Of a DNA stretch of 64,000 nt, positions 1 through 11,261 are shown piece after piece. The DNA comes from Ichthyophis bannanicus (taxonomy: Eukaryota > Chordata > Amphibia > Gymnophiona > Ichthyophiidae), in contig CM066045.1 in the NCBI GenBank assembly GCA_033557465.1, forward strand, positions 128,919,596 to 128,983,595, in the 5' to 3' direction. The position numbers and the translations under genes were made by a program. The notes beneath the pieces were generated by a model. The model did not search any database, had not been told where the DNA came from, and saw only the letters and a list, made by a program, of their open reading frames with translations. The first letter of the stretch is position 1. The number at the start of each line of letters is the position of its first letter.

Positions 1-899
1 CTTCTTTAGTGGATTTAATCCATGTCACCGGGCAGGGTTCCAATGGAGAAGTGGTGGTGTTTAGAGCGGTGATGGTTTGAGTTATTTGTTTCGATGATGG
101 AATGCTGAAGTTCTTCCATTGATTAGTGATATTACAGTCATCATCAATAGTTGGTGTGCCCATAGGAGGGATGCTGTTAAGTGGTGTGCTGTGATTGGGA
201 CTATTCTTAGCTATTAGAAAATCAGCAAAGGTTTGAGGATGGATCCTGCTTTCATCCTTCATGGTTGGGTCATTTGTAAGGTTGCGTACAATGTTGAAGA
301 GCTCTTTAGGTTCATTATAGGCTTTTAAAAAAAGGTTTGTATGGTATTCTTGTTTATGTTTGTTAATTAGATTATTATATTATTTTTGCATCTCCTGATA
401 TTGTCTCAATGTAGTTTATGATTTGTTACGTCTCCAGCGGCGTTCCAGTTGTCGTAATTTTCTTTTGGATTCTCTTATGGTGTTTGACTACCAAGGTGTC
501 GATCTAGGTCTGTTTTTATTGTAATGTGGGCTCTTTTGAGGTGGGAGTTGAGATGCTGCCAGGATAGTGTTGTTTCATGTGTTGATAGCTTTGTCTAGGT
601 AGTTGAAGTCTTGGGGAAGGGACTGAAGGGTGTCTTTGAGGAATTGTTCTTTGTTAAAAGCTTTGAAGCGTCTGGTTGTCTGTTCAGTTCTCCGAGATGA
701 ATGGTGGTTATTTTGATGGTGCTCGAATCGTATAGCATGGTGATCTGACCATGGTATTGGTGTGGTTTTAGGTGGTTTTACAAGACTGCCATCCAGAGTG
801 TTCTTTGGCACAAATATGCAATCTGGTGTTGAGCCAGAGCAATGTGAGGGACCAGAGAGGATCTGCTTTAGGTGAATGGATTCCATTGCTTTGTGAAAA
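1..899 (-). mobile_element. beta-type L2-like LINE fragment (beta1), cut by the window edge
   Basis: The minus strand reads as the middle of a LINE ORF2 related to the copies at 52926-56100 and 56181-59288. At 575-886 it encodes the end of the APE endonuclease, including the IPWSDHHAIRF block (the SDH catalytic motif), followed by RRFKAFNKEQFLKDTL, which matches the FNKEEL linker of the copy at 61210-63447. At 1-60 it reads LEPCPVTWIKS, matching DPCPITWIKN of beta3. Stops and frame changes separate these blocks, so the copy is dead. The 5' truncation lies near 899 and the rest of the ORF lies to the left of the window. Confidence 0.8.
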
Positions 900-1812
900 G
901 CTGTCTACAAAGAAAATCACATAATCTTCTTAAGGTGGGGTGAGTTAGGGGTGGTTGTTATCAACTGGCAGGGCTGGCTCTACATGGTAAGCATGGCAGG
1001 CATGTGCCAGTGTTCAAGGGTGCCAAAGCTGCAGCTGTGATCACAACCAGCAGTAGTGCCATGTACCTGTGGGAACAGCCACTCCCACGGGCTGCAGAGG
1101 AGAAGAAGGCTGCGATCATAGTCTACAGTGCTACAGGAGGAGCAGTTGGGGCCAGAAATAAGACAGATTTAAAGGGGCAGTGGGTTTGGGAAAGAAAAAT
1201 GGGGGAAGGGAATGGAAAGCAAGGGGTGAGAATGTAAAGGGGAGGGAGAAAGGGTGGAGGCAGCAAGAGAGGGTCTTCAGGGAAGGGTGTAAGAGTGCAA
1301 GGGGCTTTCGTTGAAGAGAGGGGAGAAAAGGACATAATAAATATGTGTTTAAAAGGTGCAGCTCCCCACTAACCCCCAAAAGACACACAGGCACCCTGCC
1401 TCCATACCACACACATAGGCTCCCCTCCCTCACACCACACAAACATACACACAGAAGCACTTGACCCAAGCAGAGTGTGCACACACAGGCAGGCACCTCA
1501 CCCCCAATCTGAAGAGAGAGACTATACGTGTGTGTGTGAAGATTCCCCATCCAGCCCTGCTGCCATAACAAGATACACTTTATCATCTCTCTATGAACTC
1601 TTTCTCTGCACACACTCTCCAAAATGTGTATGATTTTGCAAATGAAGGAAGGGGAAATGCATCGCTGTGTCACATCATACGTATGCAGTTTTCACATGCA
1701 CACAGGGCCTGCTCATCCTAGGCGACCTCCTAGTTCGCCTAGTGGGTGGCACTCTTTGGTGGGCTGCATCACTACCCCAACCCCCAAGGAAGCAGCAGCT
1801 GAACTGCTACTT
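900..1812. other. No gene recognised; possible hAT-like MITE scraps and low complexity
   Basis: At about 968 a CAGGGCTGGCTCTA start resembles hAT-like MITE ends seen elsewhere in the window, and about 1715-1800 has a CCTAGGCGACC-type stretch of the same flavour. 1190-1330 is purine-rich and 1380-1510 is CA-rich. Open frames here (for example on the minus strand 1131-1673) are low-complexity and match no family I know. Confidence 0.4.
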
Positions 1813-1920
1813 TACTACTACTACTGAGCATTTGTATAGCGCTACAAGATGTACACAGCGCTGCACAGACACATGTAAGAGACAGTCCCTGCTCCTCAGA
1901 GCTTACAATCTAGTCTTCAG
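1813..1920 (-). mobile_element. Short 3'-end fragment of alpha-type L2-like LINE (or SINE using that tail)
   Basis: Read on the minus strand, this ends in a TAG-trinucleotide tail preceded by a TATAGCGCT / CAGCGCTG block and a GAGACAGTCCCTGC-type block. The same order is seen at the 3' ends of the long alpha LINEs at 10205-10301 and 29294-29410. Only about 100 bp are present, so it is either a severely 5'-truncated LINE or a SINE with this tail. Bases 1921-2184 beyond it hold nothing I recognise. Confidence 0.65.
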
Positions 1921-2184
1921 CACTGTGGTGGGCTTTAAAACACTCACGCACATTCGTGCACGTCCAGCCTGTCACTCCTGCATGTCCTCCAAGGAAGTAA
2001 CATCAGGGGGGTGGGGGCAGATGCAGCAGGTCGTGAGCGGACATGGGCATGGGCACTTTAAGGCCAGCGGGGTAGGGGGCGGGCTGCACATAGGGGAGGT
2101 GGTGGCACGAAGGGGCTGCCTAGGATGGCAGAAACCCTCGTGCTGCCACTGCATGTACACAGTGCCCAATAGATTTTAACATAC

Positions 2185-2480
2185 TCAACCCCGCACACAC
2201 ACATGCAGCCCCCGACACTCCTTATGGCACATAGACACACGCATGCAGCCCCCAACGCTCTCCATGACACAGAAACCCATGTAGCCTCTAACAAGCCCCA
2301 TGACATACACACATTCACACGTGTGTATGTAGCACCCGACAATCCCCGTGCCGCAAATATACATACACATGTATGCATGTAGCCTTCGGCAGTTCCCATG
2401 ACACACAGCAAGACATGCCCACCCATCCAATGACACACACACGCAGGTAACGCACCCTCTGACACTTCCTATGACTCACA
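2185..2480. repeat. Imperfect CA-rich minisatellite
   Basis: At least six degenerate units share a core of a short pyrimidine-rich block followed by ATGACAC and CACACA. Unit spacing is irregular, roughly 35-50 bp. Overlapping minus-strand frames (2058-2465, 2185-2442) are by-products of the repeat, rich in Cys, Val and Met. Confidence 0.6.
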
Positions 2481-3310
2481 CAAATGAAGCCCCTGAACGT
2501 CTATTTAGAAAACACAAAATGTAAACTTACAATAGCCTCTTTTGGTTCTAAAGTACAGCCTGACAATACTGGCTGTACGCATGAAGAAATATCATGTCTG
2601 CTAATCCAATTCATCTGGAACTTTCTAGAGTTCAGATTTAATCTGTGCTACAGTAGCCAACTAGCTACCTTATCCAAGCAGATGTTCAGCACAGCAACCT
2701 CTACCTTCCCTATAAATCCAACGATCTGGATGACATCTGGAAAAATACGGCACATGAATCCACAGCTCTCTATCGTTCTTGCTAGCAAGGCCCAATAGAT
2801 ATTAAATAGAACCTTGAGACATGCCATAGGCCAGTCAGCAACCATGAAAACTGTATCCCCCTTCCTCGAAATCTACCGTATCATATCAGAGAGGAACCTT
2901 CCTACCCAGTCCTTGGCGTCTCAAACATCCTGTCATAATTGAAGGCATCCAAAGTGGCTTTCTCATGCCTCTCAGCATTCTTTAGAACGTGCTTGCAGAA
3001 TGCTGATTGCATTGTGATCATTGACCTGTGTTTGCTTTTTCTCTTTATTTTTCCAGAATAAAAGCACATTTCTACTCGTGTTGGACGCCAAGACCTTCAC
3101 TGAAATTGGTAGAGCAGAAGTGACTGTGCAAATACCTTATGGCTTCCATGGTGTTTTTGTACCAAGTTAACTATTGCCTCTTAGGATACTCAGAACAAGG
3201 ATATTTTTTGAGGGGGTTCTTGGTGGTACTTTTGCATTATAAGCCAAACTTGACTCATGGTCCTCATGTAGTAATAAAAGAACCCAAGTCCAACTTATGA
3301 GTACTAGTAC
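2481..3310. other. No feature recognised
   Basis: No coding frame of interest, splice-bounded exon or recognisable repeat was seen. The two short ORFs that overlap near 2484-2845 on opposite strands show no family motif. Confidence 0.4.
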
Positions 3311-3329
3311 CACGTATTGACTGAAGAAC

Positions 3330-3620
3330 CCAGTCCAAGGCGAGGTATTTACAGGGAAACCTTTTATTAAAGGTCACCAACCAGGGGTGATAATAGCCAA
3401 ACCTGACACGGCCATGTTTTGGCAATGTCGTCTTCAGGGTTTTTTTGGCATACTAGGAACAACAACATCATAAATAAATAAATGATTAAAACATTTAAAT
3501 GTTAAATTAATATAATGAATTACAGCATATTTAAAACACAGATAAAAACATAAAAATACCTCTATCAATGAGTCATAAAGACCTGAATCATTAATGTAAA
3601 CCATACTATTGGTAGAAACC
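3330..3620 (-). mobile_element. Penelope-like element terminal fragment (probable)
   Basis: On the minus strand an AT-rich stretch leads into a CCCTGAAGACGAC...AAAACATGGCC...GTGTCAGG block, then an AATAAAAGG-type stretch and a CCTCGCCTTGG end. Such CTGAAGA...GAAAC...GTC blocks followed by an A-rich stretch are typical of the pseudo-LTRs of Penelope-like elements, which carry hammerhead-type sequences. No reverse transcriptase or GIY-YIG ORF is seen here, so only a terminal piece is supported. The boundaries are approximate. Confidence 0.45.
3397..3442 (-). ncRNA. Degenerate hammerhead-ribozyme-like motif
   Basis: Minus-strand order: a 5-nt AAACC arm, CTGAAGA core, a 10-nt stem II position, AAA in place of GAA, stem III ACAT-GGCC-GTGT, C at the cleavage position, then (A)GGTTT, which can pair back to AAACC as stem I. 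The G12 position is mutated (GAA to AAA) and stem II does not pair well, so activity is unlikely in this copy. Confidence 0.45.
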
Positions 3621-3624
3621 ATAA

Positions 3625-4965
3625 AATATCATATGTTAATAAATATAAAGAAAATGGACTATAAAAGCAAATGTGACACTAAAAACATATGTACATAAAT
3701 ATTTAAATTAGCTATGTTTTGTAAACAAATACACGCATAAGACTATAAATAAATACATAAAACCAACTGTGAATGTTTCACATTCAGGATAATTCTCTGT
3801 TCAAATCATGTCAAAGCTGAGGAGAGGAACAATAAAGAGTTAAACCAGAGTATTTATGTCCAGATTCAAAAAAGGAAAGGAGCAAGAGCAAACCAAAGCG
3901 GGACAAACTAATGTGGTGCCCTTTACAAAGTAAAATACCATGACCTTGAATCTATGAGAACTAGTATCATACTATTAAGCAGCACCAAAGACAGGGAGCA
4001 GAAATGCGTGCGAATCAGAAGTTCGTCATTATTTAAAAATTCTCCACTGCTTAAAAATCCACACTACAATATTGATCCCCCAACTATCTGTACCCTTGGC
4101 AGGCATACTAATATTACTGGAAATAGACCTAGATTTGTCACAAGTAAAGGCCGAGAAGCTTTTCTCCTATCTTCAAGATGTAATTGCTGTAGCACACTTC
4201 AGAAAGACACCGGCATCTGCGCTGTGCGTCTTATATTGGTGACAAAGACCCGGCTTTTTCAAAAAACCAAAACTCCTAATTTCCTGCAGCTTTAGCCCCA
4301 TGCGAATAAGTCTAATATTAACTGTTTCCAAGAGGAATAAAGGAAAACCTTCCGTTATTAAAACATTCTGAAATCGCTCCGAGGAAATGAATGTGCAAAT
4401 GTGTGTTAAAAGTTGAAATCAACCTTTGTGTGTGAACATACCCGAGAAAAGCTCTCATACTGATCCTTTTTATTTTAAAACAGGTTGTAAACAAGTAGGA
4501 AACTTTAGGAAATGTATTTACTATAATAAAAACAGCAAAAACTAGCAAGGCTATGGGAGAGCTGTAATTACCCAGTGCCAGGAGGGAGATTTTAGGCCAG
4601 TCCTTGATTTTTGACCACCTTATCCTGATGCATTATGAGATCTGCAGCAATGATTTTAGTGGATACAATTTGGGACTGGCCAAAAAAACTCACTTCTGGA
4701 ACTCAGTAACTTGGCAGCTCTGCTATGGTTAGGGAGAGCAAAGCTTTAAAAAACATCTGAAAAGGGTTTGAATATAGGTTTCTACCTGATTGCATGAAAA
4801 ACGGAATAAGCCAATCCATTCTGGGTTGTTTCTATTGCTCGTGCGGACTTACAGTTTTGATTTTCTTGGGAAACTCAATGGGACATCCAAACTACAAGTC
4901 CATGCATGCAATAGGGTAAACCCAGGACTGGATTAGCCTTTCTTATGACATGGAGTCAGGTATCA
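3625..4965. other. No feature recognised
   Basis: AT-rich to about 3900, then mixed sequence. Short ORFs at 3954-4295 (+) and 4318-4548 (-) have no family motif and no supporting splice structure. Confidence 0.4.
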
Positions 4966-5560
4966 GCCCTGTTTAAATAGAACTAGAAAGTGGGCATAAC
5001 ACGTCAGCTTAGAAAGACTATTCCAGGCATACGGTGCCGCAAGGTGGAACATGCAGAGTGCTGATGGTGCAAAAGCGTATAGAGAAGAGCAGCTTGCTTG
5101 ATCGTGAGAAAGACAGCAGGTAGAGAGAAGAGGCAATGGGAAGCTGCAGAATGAATGCTCATAAACAGGGCCAGCACTAAAATTAGAAGAACTAGGCGAC
5201 TGCTTAGAGCACCAATGTTTTGAGGGCAGCCCACTGGTGCCCCTCTCCGGGGCCTGCAGCGGCGGCGATGACTCTAAAACAGCAGCACAGTGCTTGCCAA
5301 ATGCCTTCCAAAATGCTTGCCACTGCTTCTGCCGGTGCTTCTGTCCCCATTCAAACAGGAAATTCCTCATGGGAGGGGGCAGAAGCAACAACATACAGTG
5401 CCGGAGCCATGTTGCTGTTTTAATCACTGTTGCCACTGATGGGGGGAGGGGGGAGTGGCAGGAATGAAGTTTGCCTAGTGTGCCCCATATCCTTGCACCG
5501 GCCCTTCTCAGAGAAAGAGGGTTCAGCTGCATGCCTTCTTCTCCAGCGGCATTCAGCCAT
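4966..5560 (-). mobile_element. alpha-type L2-like LINE C-terminal scrap
   Basis: The minus strand at about 4975-5160 encodes FHLAAPYAWNSLSKL, matching FHLAAPYAWNKLPLSIRQ of the alpha1 LINE at about 9930-10000, a conserved C-terminal block of L2-type ORF2. The copy is interrupted by the hAT-like MITE at 5166-5506. Sequence beyond 5514 may be the continuation but is too short to align confidently. Confidence 0.6.
5166..5506. mobile_element. hAT-like non-autonomous element (MITE)
   Basis: The left end reads CAGGGCCAGCAC and the right end is the inverted GTGCACCGGCCCTT-type sequence, giving imperfect terminal inverted repeats that start with CAGGG as in hAT elements. Flanking octamers CTCATAAA (5158-5165) and CTCAGAGA (5507-5514) look like an 8-bp target duplication that has drifted. 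The interior is GC-rich and has no transposase frame. Related interiors occur at 10529-10700 and 11262-11470. Confidence 0.6.
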
Positions 5561-6639
5561 GTAACCCCCCACTTCTGAAGTCCATCACACCATCATATAA
5601 GCCCATGAGAAGATGCAAGTGCGGTTTGTAATTTGGCACGTTCTGTTTCTAACCCTGTGTTCCCATTCGTGTAGGGTCACCAGATGGCTCCAGGTCATCA
5701 GGGATAGCATTAGCCAGTACTGGTTGTATTTCCATTGCATTCAGCTCATAGCTTTCTGATGTAGTCAATGGAAGTAAAACGAGGAATGGCTACTGCCATC
5801 CCAGATGCCCTGGAGCCCTCTGATAATCCTGCGTTAGTGCTGTTTCGACTGAGTGAATGCAGGAAGGCAACTTCTAAAAAATAGCAGCTGTGGACGTAGT
5901 AAAGAGTACAAACCACCAATGGCAAAACATTAGATAACCGCTGCAGAAAGCAAGTTAAAAATGGAATAAGGTCCAGAACTGAAGCAATTGAGCCAAGAAA
6001 CTAGCAAATCTCTGCTTTGACCGTGAGTTGAGCTAGTACCATGTGTGACTGCAACCGAAAGCCCAGAGGCTTCTTCTTATTTCCACAGAAGTCATTTGAC
6101 CTTTGAGTTTATAGAGTCACTAATCTTTGTGATAGGATGGGACAGATCTGTAGAAATTATGCTTTGCCAGCAGGTGGCGGTGAACACACAACTTTGCTCA
6201 CACATGTCTTTTTAGACCTTTTATATAGGTCCGCTTTAACCAGCCAAAGAGCCCTGGGCAAGCTTTTGTGGATGGGCCCCCTTTCTTTCCCCTCCCCCAA
6301 AGTATGCATCCACTAAACACTGAATTATCTTCCAAGAGACCATTGTTTTTAAGCTTTTACTTTGGGTACTTCTGTTTCTCTCAGTTTAATATGACGTGAC
6401 ATCCTAAAGATGACGACCAGCATATTTGTACTAGCTGTTTATCATCCCGTTTATACAGGATGGGAGAATCCACCAATAGAAACCCTGCAGATCCACTTCT
6501 GTAAATACCTCCTGAATTCACAGAAACCTCTGCTATAGTTGGTATGAAGCAGAAGTAGGATATTTCCCGTAGTACTCACCTTGCCAAAAAATTCAAAATC
6601 TGGCATCATCTTGTTTCCTCTTATGTTTTATTAACTACT
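5561..6639. other. No feature recognised
   Basis: Mixed sequence without an ORF of note, a clear repeat or an exon candidate. It runs up to the 5' truncation of the alpha1 LINE. Confidence 0.4.
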
Positions 6640-6656
6640 CTCTCCTCTTACCCCCA

Positions 6657-9600
6657 TTGCTTTCATTCTCTCCTCCTTTTGTGTCCTATTTTGGCTCCTC
6701 TCTAGGCTTCTCGTCCTCCTTCCCTTTTGCTGCTCCCTTGTCTTCTGCCTTTTTTGTGATGCACAATCTGGCTAATCTCATCCATATCCCTCTAGCCTCT
6801 CCTTCTCCCTTTCCTCCACCTCTCTCTTCTGGTGATTTCACCCCTATTCCTTCCCCTCCTAGACGTTTGTCTCATTCTGTACTGAGTTCCTCACGCAACT
6901 TGTCCAATATTGTTCATATCCCCCTTCTTTCCCCTTACTCTCTCCCTTTCTCTTGTGCCCTTTGGAACGCACATTCTGTCTCTAGTAAACTCTCTTTTAC
7001 ACATGATCTTTTCCTTTCCAACATTTTTCATCTTCTTGCTTTAACTGAGACCTGGCACCTTCCTGACGATACCGCCTCTGTTGCTGCCCTCTGCTTTGGT
7101 GGTCTCCAGTTCTCAAATACTCCTCGATCTACAGGACGTGGTGGTGGGGTTGGCCTTCTTCTCTCCCCCTCCTGTCATTTCCAACCTCTTCCCCTGCCTC
7201 AGTCTCATTCCTTCCTCTCTTTTGAGGTCCACTCTATTTGCCTCTTTGCCCCACTTCCTCTACAGATTGCTGTTGTCTATCGTCCTCCTGACAAGGCTAT
7301 TTCTTCTTTTCTCTCTGACTTTGACTCTTGGCTTTCCCTCTTTCTTATCCCTACCTCCCCTACTCTTATTCTTGGTGATTTTAACATCCATGTTGATAAC
7401 CCCTCTGATCCTCTTACTCTAAAGCTTCTCTCTCTTACCTCCTCATTTGGCCTTCAACTTTGTTCCTTTGCCCCCACTCACCTTCATGGCCATTGTCTGG
7501 ATCTGGTTTTCTTTTCTTGCTCCTCTCCCTCTAACTTCAGTAATACTGTTCTTCCTTTATCTGATCATCACCTTCTCTCCTTTAATCTTCACCTCCCTCC
7601 CCCCCCCTGCCTCGTCCTGTCTCCTCCACTCTTTTTAGGAACCTTCTTTCCATTGATCCCCTGGTTCTCTCCTCTACCATTTCTCCTTCTCTCTCTTCTG
7701 TTTTGTCCTCCAAGTCTGTTGATATGGCAGTGATGTCCTATAGGAGTGATGTCCTATAGGAGTGGAGGAGTGGCCTAGTGGTTGGGGCAAGGTACTTCAG
7801 GCCAGAAGGTCAGGGGTTCAAATCCCACTAGAGGACAGCAACCTTGGGCTGGAAGGACTGGGGTTTCTAGTTCCGCAGGTGCTCCTTGTGGTCTTGGGCA
7901 AGCCACTTAACCCTCCATAGCCCATGTTCCCTGTAAAATAGTTATCTCCAAGTTATAATGCCCTGTTCAATGTAATTTCAGTTCATTCAATGTAAACTGC
8001 ACTGATGCAGAATAGGGCGGTATATAAGAGCATGTAAATAAATAAATAATAATGCTGTGCTCTTCTCAGCTCTGGATGTTCTTGCTCCTCTCATCCCTCA
8101 TCCTGTAAGGCGTTCCTTACCTCAGCCCTGGCTCTCTCCCACTATTCACTATCTTCGCTCCTGTGCCTGCTTTGCTGAGCGTGCCTGGCTCAAATCCCGC
8201 TCCCCTGAAGATTTCCTTCATTTCAAATTCATGCTCTTCTCTTTCAAATCTGTTTTAGCTCTTGCCAAACAAGATTACTTTGTTCACCTGACTAATTCTC
8301 ATGCCTCTGATCTTCGCCGTCTCTTCTTTGCTCTCAATTCTCTCCTCAAAGTGCCTCCGCCTCTGATCCTTCCTTCCCTTTCTGCCCAGGCTCTGGCTGA
8401 TTACTTCCATGATAAAATCCATAAGATCACACTCCAGTTTCCCTCTAAATCCCCGATTTCCCCTTTCTGCTTTCATTCTCTCCCCCCTTCTCATCCTACC
8501 CTCTCTTCCTTCCCCATGATTTCTATTGATGAAACTGCTCTTCTTCTCTCCTCCTCCAAGCTCACCACTTGCTCCTCTGATCCTATCTCCTCCCATCTCC
8601 TCTCCTCTATTTCCTCTACCGTTGTCCCCTCCATTTCTCATATTCTCAACCTTTCGCTCTCCACTGCTACTGTCCCGGCTGACTTTAAACATGCTGTGGT
8701 CACTCCTCTCCTTAAGAAACCCTCACTTGATCCCTCTTGTCCTTCTAATTATCGCCCCATCTCTCTCCTTCCTTTCATTTCTAAACTGCTAGAACGTGCA
8801 GTTTACCGCTGTTGTCTTGACTTCCTCTCTTCCCATGCTCTCGATCCCTTACAATCCGGTTTTCGTCCCTTGCACTCTACTGAATCTGCTCTTGTCAAAG
8901 TCTCCAGTGACTTGTTCCTGGCTAAATCTAAAGGCCTTTACTCTGTCCTTATCCTCCTTGACCTTTCTGCTGCTTTTGACACTGTTGACCATGATCTTCT
9001 CCTTGACACTTTGTCCTCGTTTGGCTTTAGGGACTCTGTTCTCTCCTGGTTCTCCTCATATCACTTCCCATTGCTCCTTTAGTGTATGCTCTGGTGCCTC
9101 CTCCTCTTCTGTTACCCCGCTCTCGGTTGGTGTCCCCCAAGGTTCTGTCTTGGGTCCCATTCTTTTTTTCTCTCTATACCCATTCCCTTGGTGCGCTTAT
9201 TTCCTCTCATGGTTTTCAGTATCATCTCTATGCTGATGACTCCCAGATTTATCTCTCTACTCCTGATCTTTCTTCTGCTTTCCAGTCCCGGATCTCTTGC
9301 TGTCTCTCTGCCATTGCTGCCTGGATGTTCCATTGTCGCCTGAAATTGAAGATGGCCAAGACTGAACTTATTGTTTTTTCTCCCAAAATTTCCCTTTCTC
9401 CTTCTTCTTTTTCAGTCTCTGTTGATGGTTCTGTTCTCCATCCTGTTTCTTCTGCTCGCAATTTGGGTGTTATTTTTGACTCTTCACTTTCTTTCTCCTC
9501 TCATATCCAACTTATCGCTAAGACTTGTCGCTTCTTTCTCTTCAACATTGGCAAAATCCACCCCTTTCTCTCTGAGCTCCCTACTAAAACCCTCATCCAT

Positions 9601-10070
9601 TCCCTAATCACCTCCCGTCTTGATTATTGTAACCTCCTTCTTGCTGGTCTCCCTCAGTCTCATCGCTTCCCTCTTCAGTCTATTCAGCACTCCGCTGCCT
9701 GTTTGATTTTCCATCAGCCTCGTTTTGCCCACATCACTCCTCAGATCTCTTCACTGGCTCCCTATCCATTTCCGCATACACTTTAAGCTTCTCCTTCTGA
9801 CCTTTAAGTGCATTCATTACATGGCTCCTCAGTACCTTTCTTCTCTCATTTCTCCCTACTTCCCCCCCTCGTGAACTCCGTTCTTCTTCCCAGTTGCTTC
9901 TTGCTATGCCCTTCTCCTCTATTGCCAACTCCAGATTCCGCTCTTTTCACCTTGCTGCTCCTTACGCTTGGAATAAACTTCCTTTGTCTATACGTCAGGC
10001 TTCTTCTTTGCCCCTCTTCAAACTCGTTAAAAGCTCATCTTTTCGCCTCTTGATTTTGTTGTTCTCCTTC
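6657..10070 (+). pseudogene. alpha1 LINE ORF2 (APE endonuclease + reverse transcriptase), broken
   Basis: ORF2 would nick target DNA and reverse-transcribe the element RNA at the nick. Frame 1 (6657-7733) carries a hydrophobic, Pro-rich N-terminus with SSGDFTPIPSPPR, then endonuclease motifs LTETWHLPDD, RGGGVGLLLSP, VVYRPPD, ILGDFNIHVDNPSD and SDHHLLSFNL. After the SINE, 8057-9082 carries the linker, [18 protein letters not shown] and motif A ([13 protein letters not shown]). The frame then shifts near 9075-9130 to [10 protein letters not shown] (motif B) and [12 protein letters not shown] (motif C), and shifts again to FHLAAPYAWNKLPLSIRQ near 9930. At least four frame breaks plus the SINE make it non-functional. 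Catalytic residues are still readable, so decay is moderate. Confidence 0.85.
7741..8050 (+). mobile_element. SINE-L: tRNA-derived SINE with beta-LINE-like 3' tail
   Basis: The head GGAGTGGCCTAGTGGTTGG (A-box-like) and GGGTTCAAATCCCACT (B-box-like) resembles a tRNA-derived pol III promoter. It is followed by a core containing CTTGGGCAAGCCACTTAACC and a tail with a GGGCGGTATATAAG / TAAATAAATAAATAA end. That tail matches the 3' end of the beta4 LINE at 59470-59540. It interrupts the alpha1 ORF between VDMAVMSY and [10 protein letters not shown] 16-bp unit ending in CCTATAGGA is present twice in tandem just before the head. Confidence 0.8.
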
Positions 10071-10528
10071 CCCTCTTTTATTTTGCCTTTCTTTCTTCCT
10101 TTTACACTTGTTCTTACCTCTTTCTTTTGTCCTGTCTCTCCTGCTCTTGTCTCTTTGCCCTTGTTCTTATCTTTTTCTTCTCCTTTTCTTGCTTTGTCTT
10201 TTTAGATTGTGAGCTCTTTTGAGCAGGGACTGTCTCTTGTGTTTTCATTGTACAGCGCTGCGTGTGCCTGGTAGCGCTTTATAAATGTGTAGTAGTAGTA
10301 GAAAAACACCTGTTTTCTTCACTACTTAGGGACACTGTGAATTAATATAACCCTGTAAAAGAGACGCTCACGACTTATTGCAAACGTGCCATTGCAGAAC
10401 AGCACTAACTGCCAGGACTCAAATAAGCACAAACCCAACCTATGAAGCATATTACAACAGATGCTGGAACACCTATATCCCTCCTACTAGAACGACAGAA
10501 CAAACTGGACTGCTACAAATCCCTCCAT

Positions 10529-10700
10529 CAGGGCAGGTGTTACCATTAGGTGAACCTAGGACACCGACATCCCGGGGGGTACCCCATTGCCACTGCTGCC
10601 ACCCCGTTCCAGTGCCTGCAGTGGCAGCAATAGCATTGAAACCGTGGAGCAGCGCTTGCCTAAATTCTTCCCTACTGAGGGAACGGAAGCAACACTCAGA
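10529..10700 (+). mobile_element. hAT-like MITE fragment
   Basis: It starts CAGGGCAGGTGTTACCATTA, like the 5166 element, and contains GGCAGCAATAGCATTGAAAC. The same block recurs in inverse orientation at about 11350-11400. It is either a truncated MITE or the left end of a longer element whose right end is 11262-11470. No transposase is seen. Confidence 0.45.
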
Positions 10701-11261
10701 ATACGAAGATCTCTGTATCTGAGGGGCGTTTTGACAGCGGTCTCAGTTATTTCTTTGAAATTATTTTTTCCAAACGCTTGAGACAGAGTCTTGGGACCCG
10801 AAACACAGCGCTGTGTCACGGTGGACTGCGGTGGACTCGTGAATTTCTTCACTTCAGGGGTGTTTCCTGGAAGCTTTGTGATCAGCTGCTGCTACAACTG
10901 ACTAACGACGTGTATAAGATCAGCTCTTCAAGTTCATCAATACGGACTTTGGGCTCCGATTGCCAGCTAAGTATTTTTTTCAAACCTTGACGGTTTTGCT
11001 TCTTGGCATATTGGCTCTGGGTAGCTATTGGTAAAGTTTTCACTGAATATACACTTTAATTTAACAAAATATTAAAACAGAGCTATTCACGGTTTGGAGG
11101 GGTTTTCTCCCTTTCCCCTACAAGGTGAACACGCCAACATATGAATGTATGGTAGCATAATATTATCTTTGGCAAAAAATTTTTATTTTTTCCTCTTTGC
11201 ATATTTTGGACCAGATGTCTTTTTTTTTGGGGGGGGTCCTAAATTCTTCAGCACTGTGTCG
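10701..11261. other. No gene recognised; lies between two inverted MITE-like ends
   Basis: Mixed sequence, with poly-T and poly-G runs near 11219-11240. It may be the interior of a hAT-like element bounded by 10529-10700 and 11262-11470, but there is no transposase-like frame. Confidence 0.35.

Larger units (their letters stand above)
6640..10301 (+). mobile_element. alpha-type L2-like LINE, copy alpha1 (dead, SINE-interrupted)
   Basis: This is a long 3' portion of an APE/RT non-LTR retrotransposon. It runs from a proline-rich N-terminal region through endonuclease, reverse transcriptase and C-terminal blocks to a 3' end with a GAGCAGGGACTGTCTC block, TACAGCGCTGCG, and a TAG-trinucleotide tail ending at 10301. 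A SINE sits at 7741-8050. The motif [15 protein letters not shown] (RT motif A) is characteristic of the L2/CR1 group. The 3' end is shared with short fragments at 1813-1920 and 51396-51495 and with the minus-strand copy at 29294. Confidence 0.85.

Noticed and set aside
1131..1673. 180-aa minus-strand ORF
   Set aside because: It derives from purine/CA-rich low-complexity sequence.
2058..2465. Cys-rich minus-strand ORFs resembling a small secreted protein
   Set aside because: They are translation of a CA-rich minisatellite.
4963..5532. 189-aa minus-strand ORF
   Set aside because: It runs through a LINE scrap and an inserted hAT-like MITE, so it is not one protein.
7745..7815. tRNA gene (A- and B-box-like sequence)
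   Set aside because: It is the head of a SINE with core and LINE tail; no intact cloverleaf could be drawn. The same applies to the heads at 24206, 45328, 48951, 50081 and 60194.
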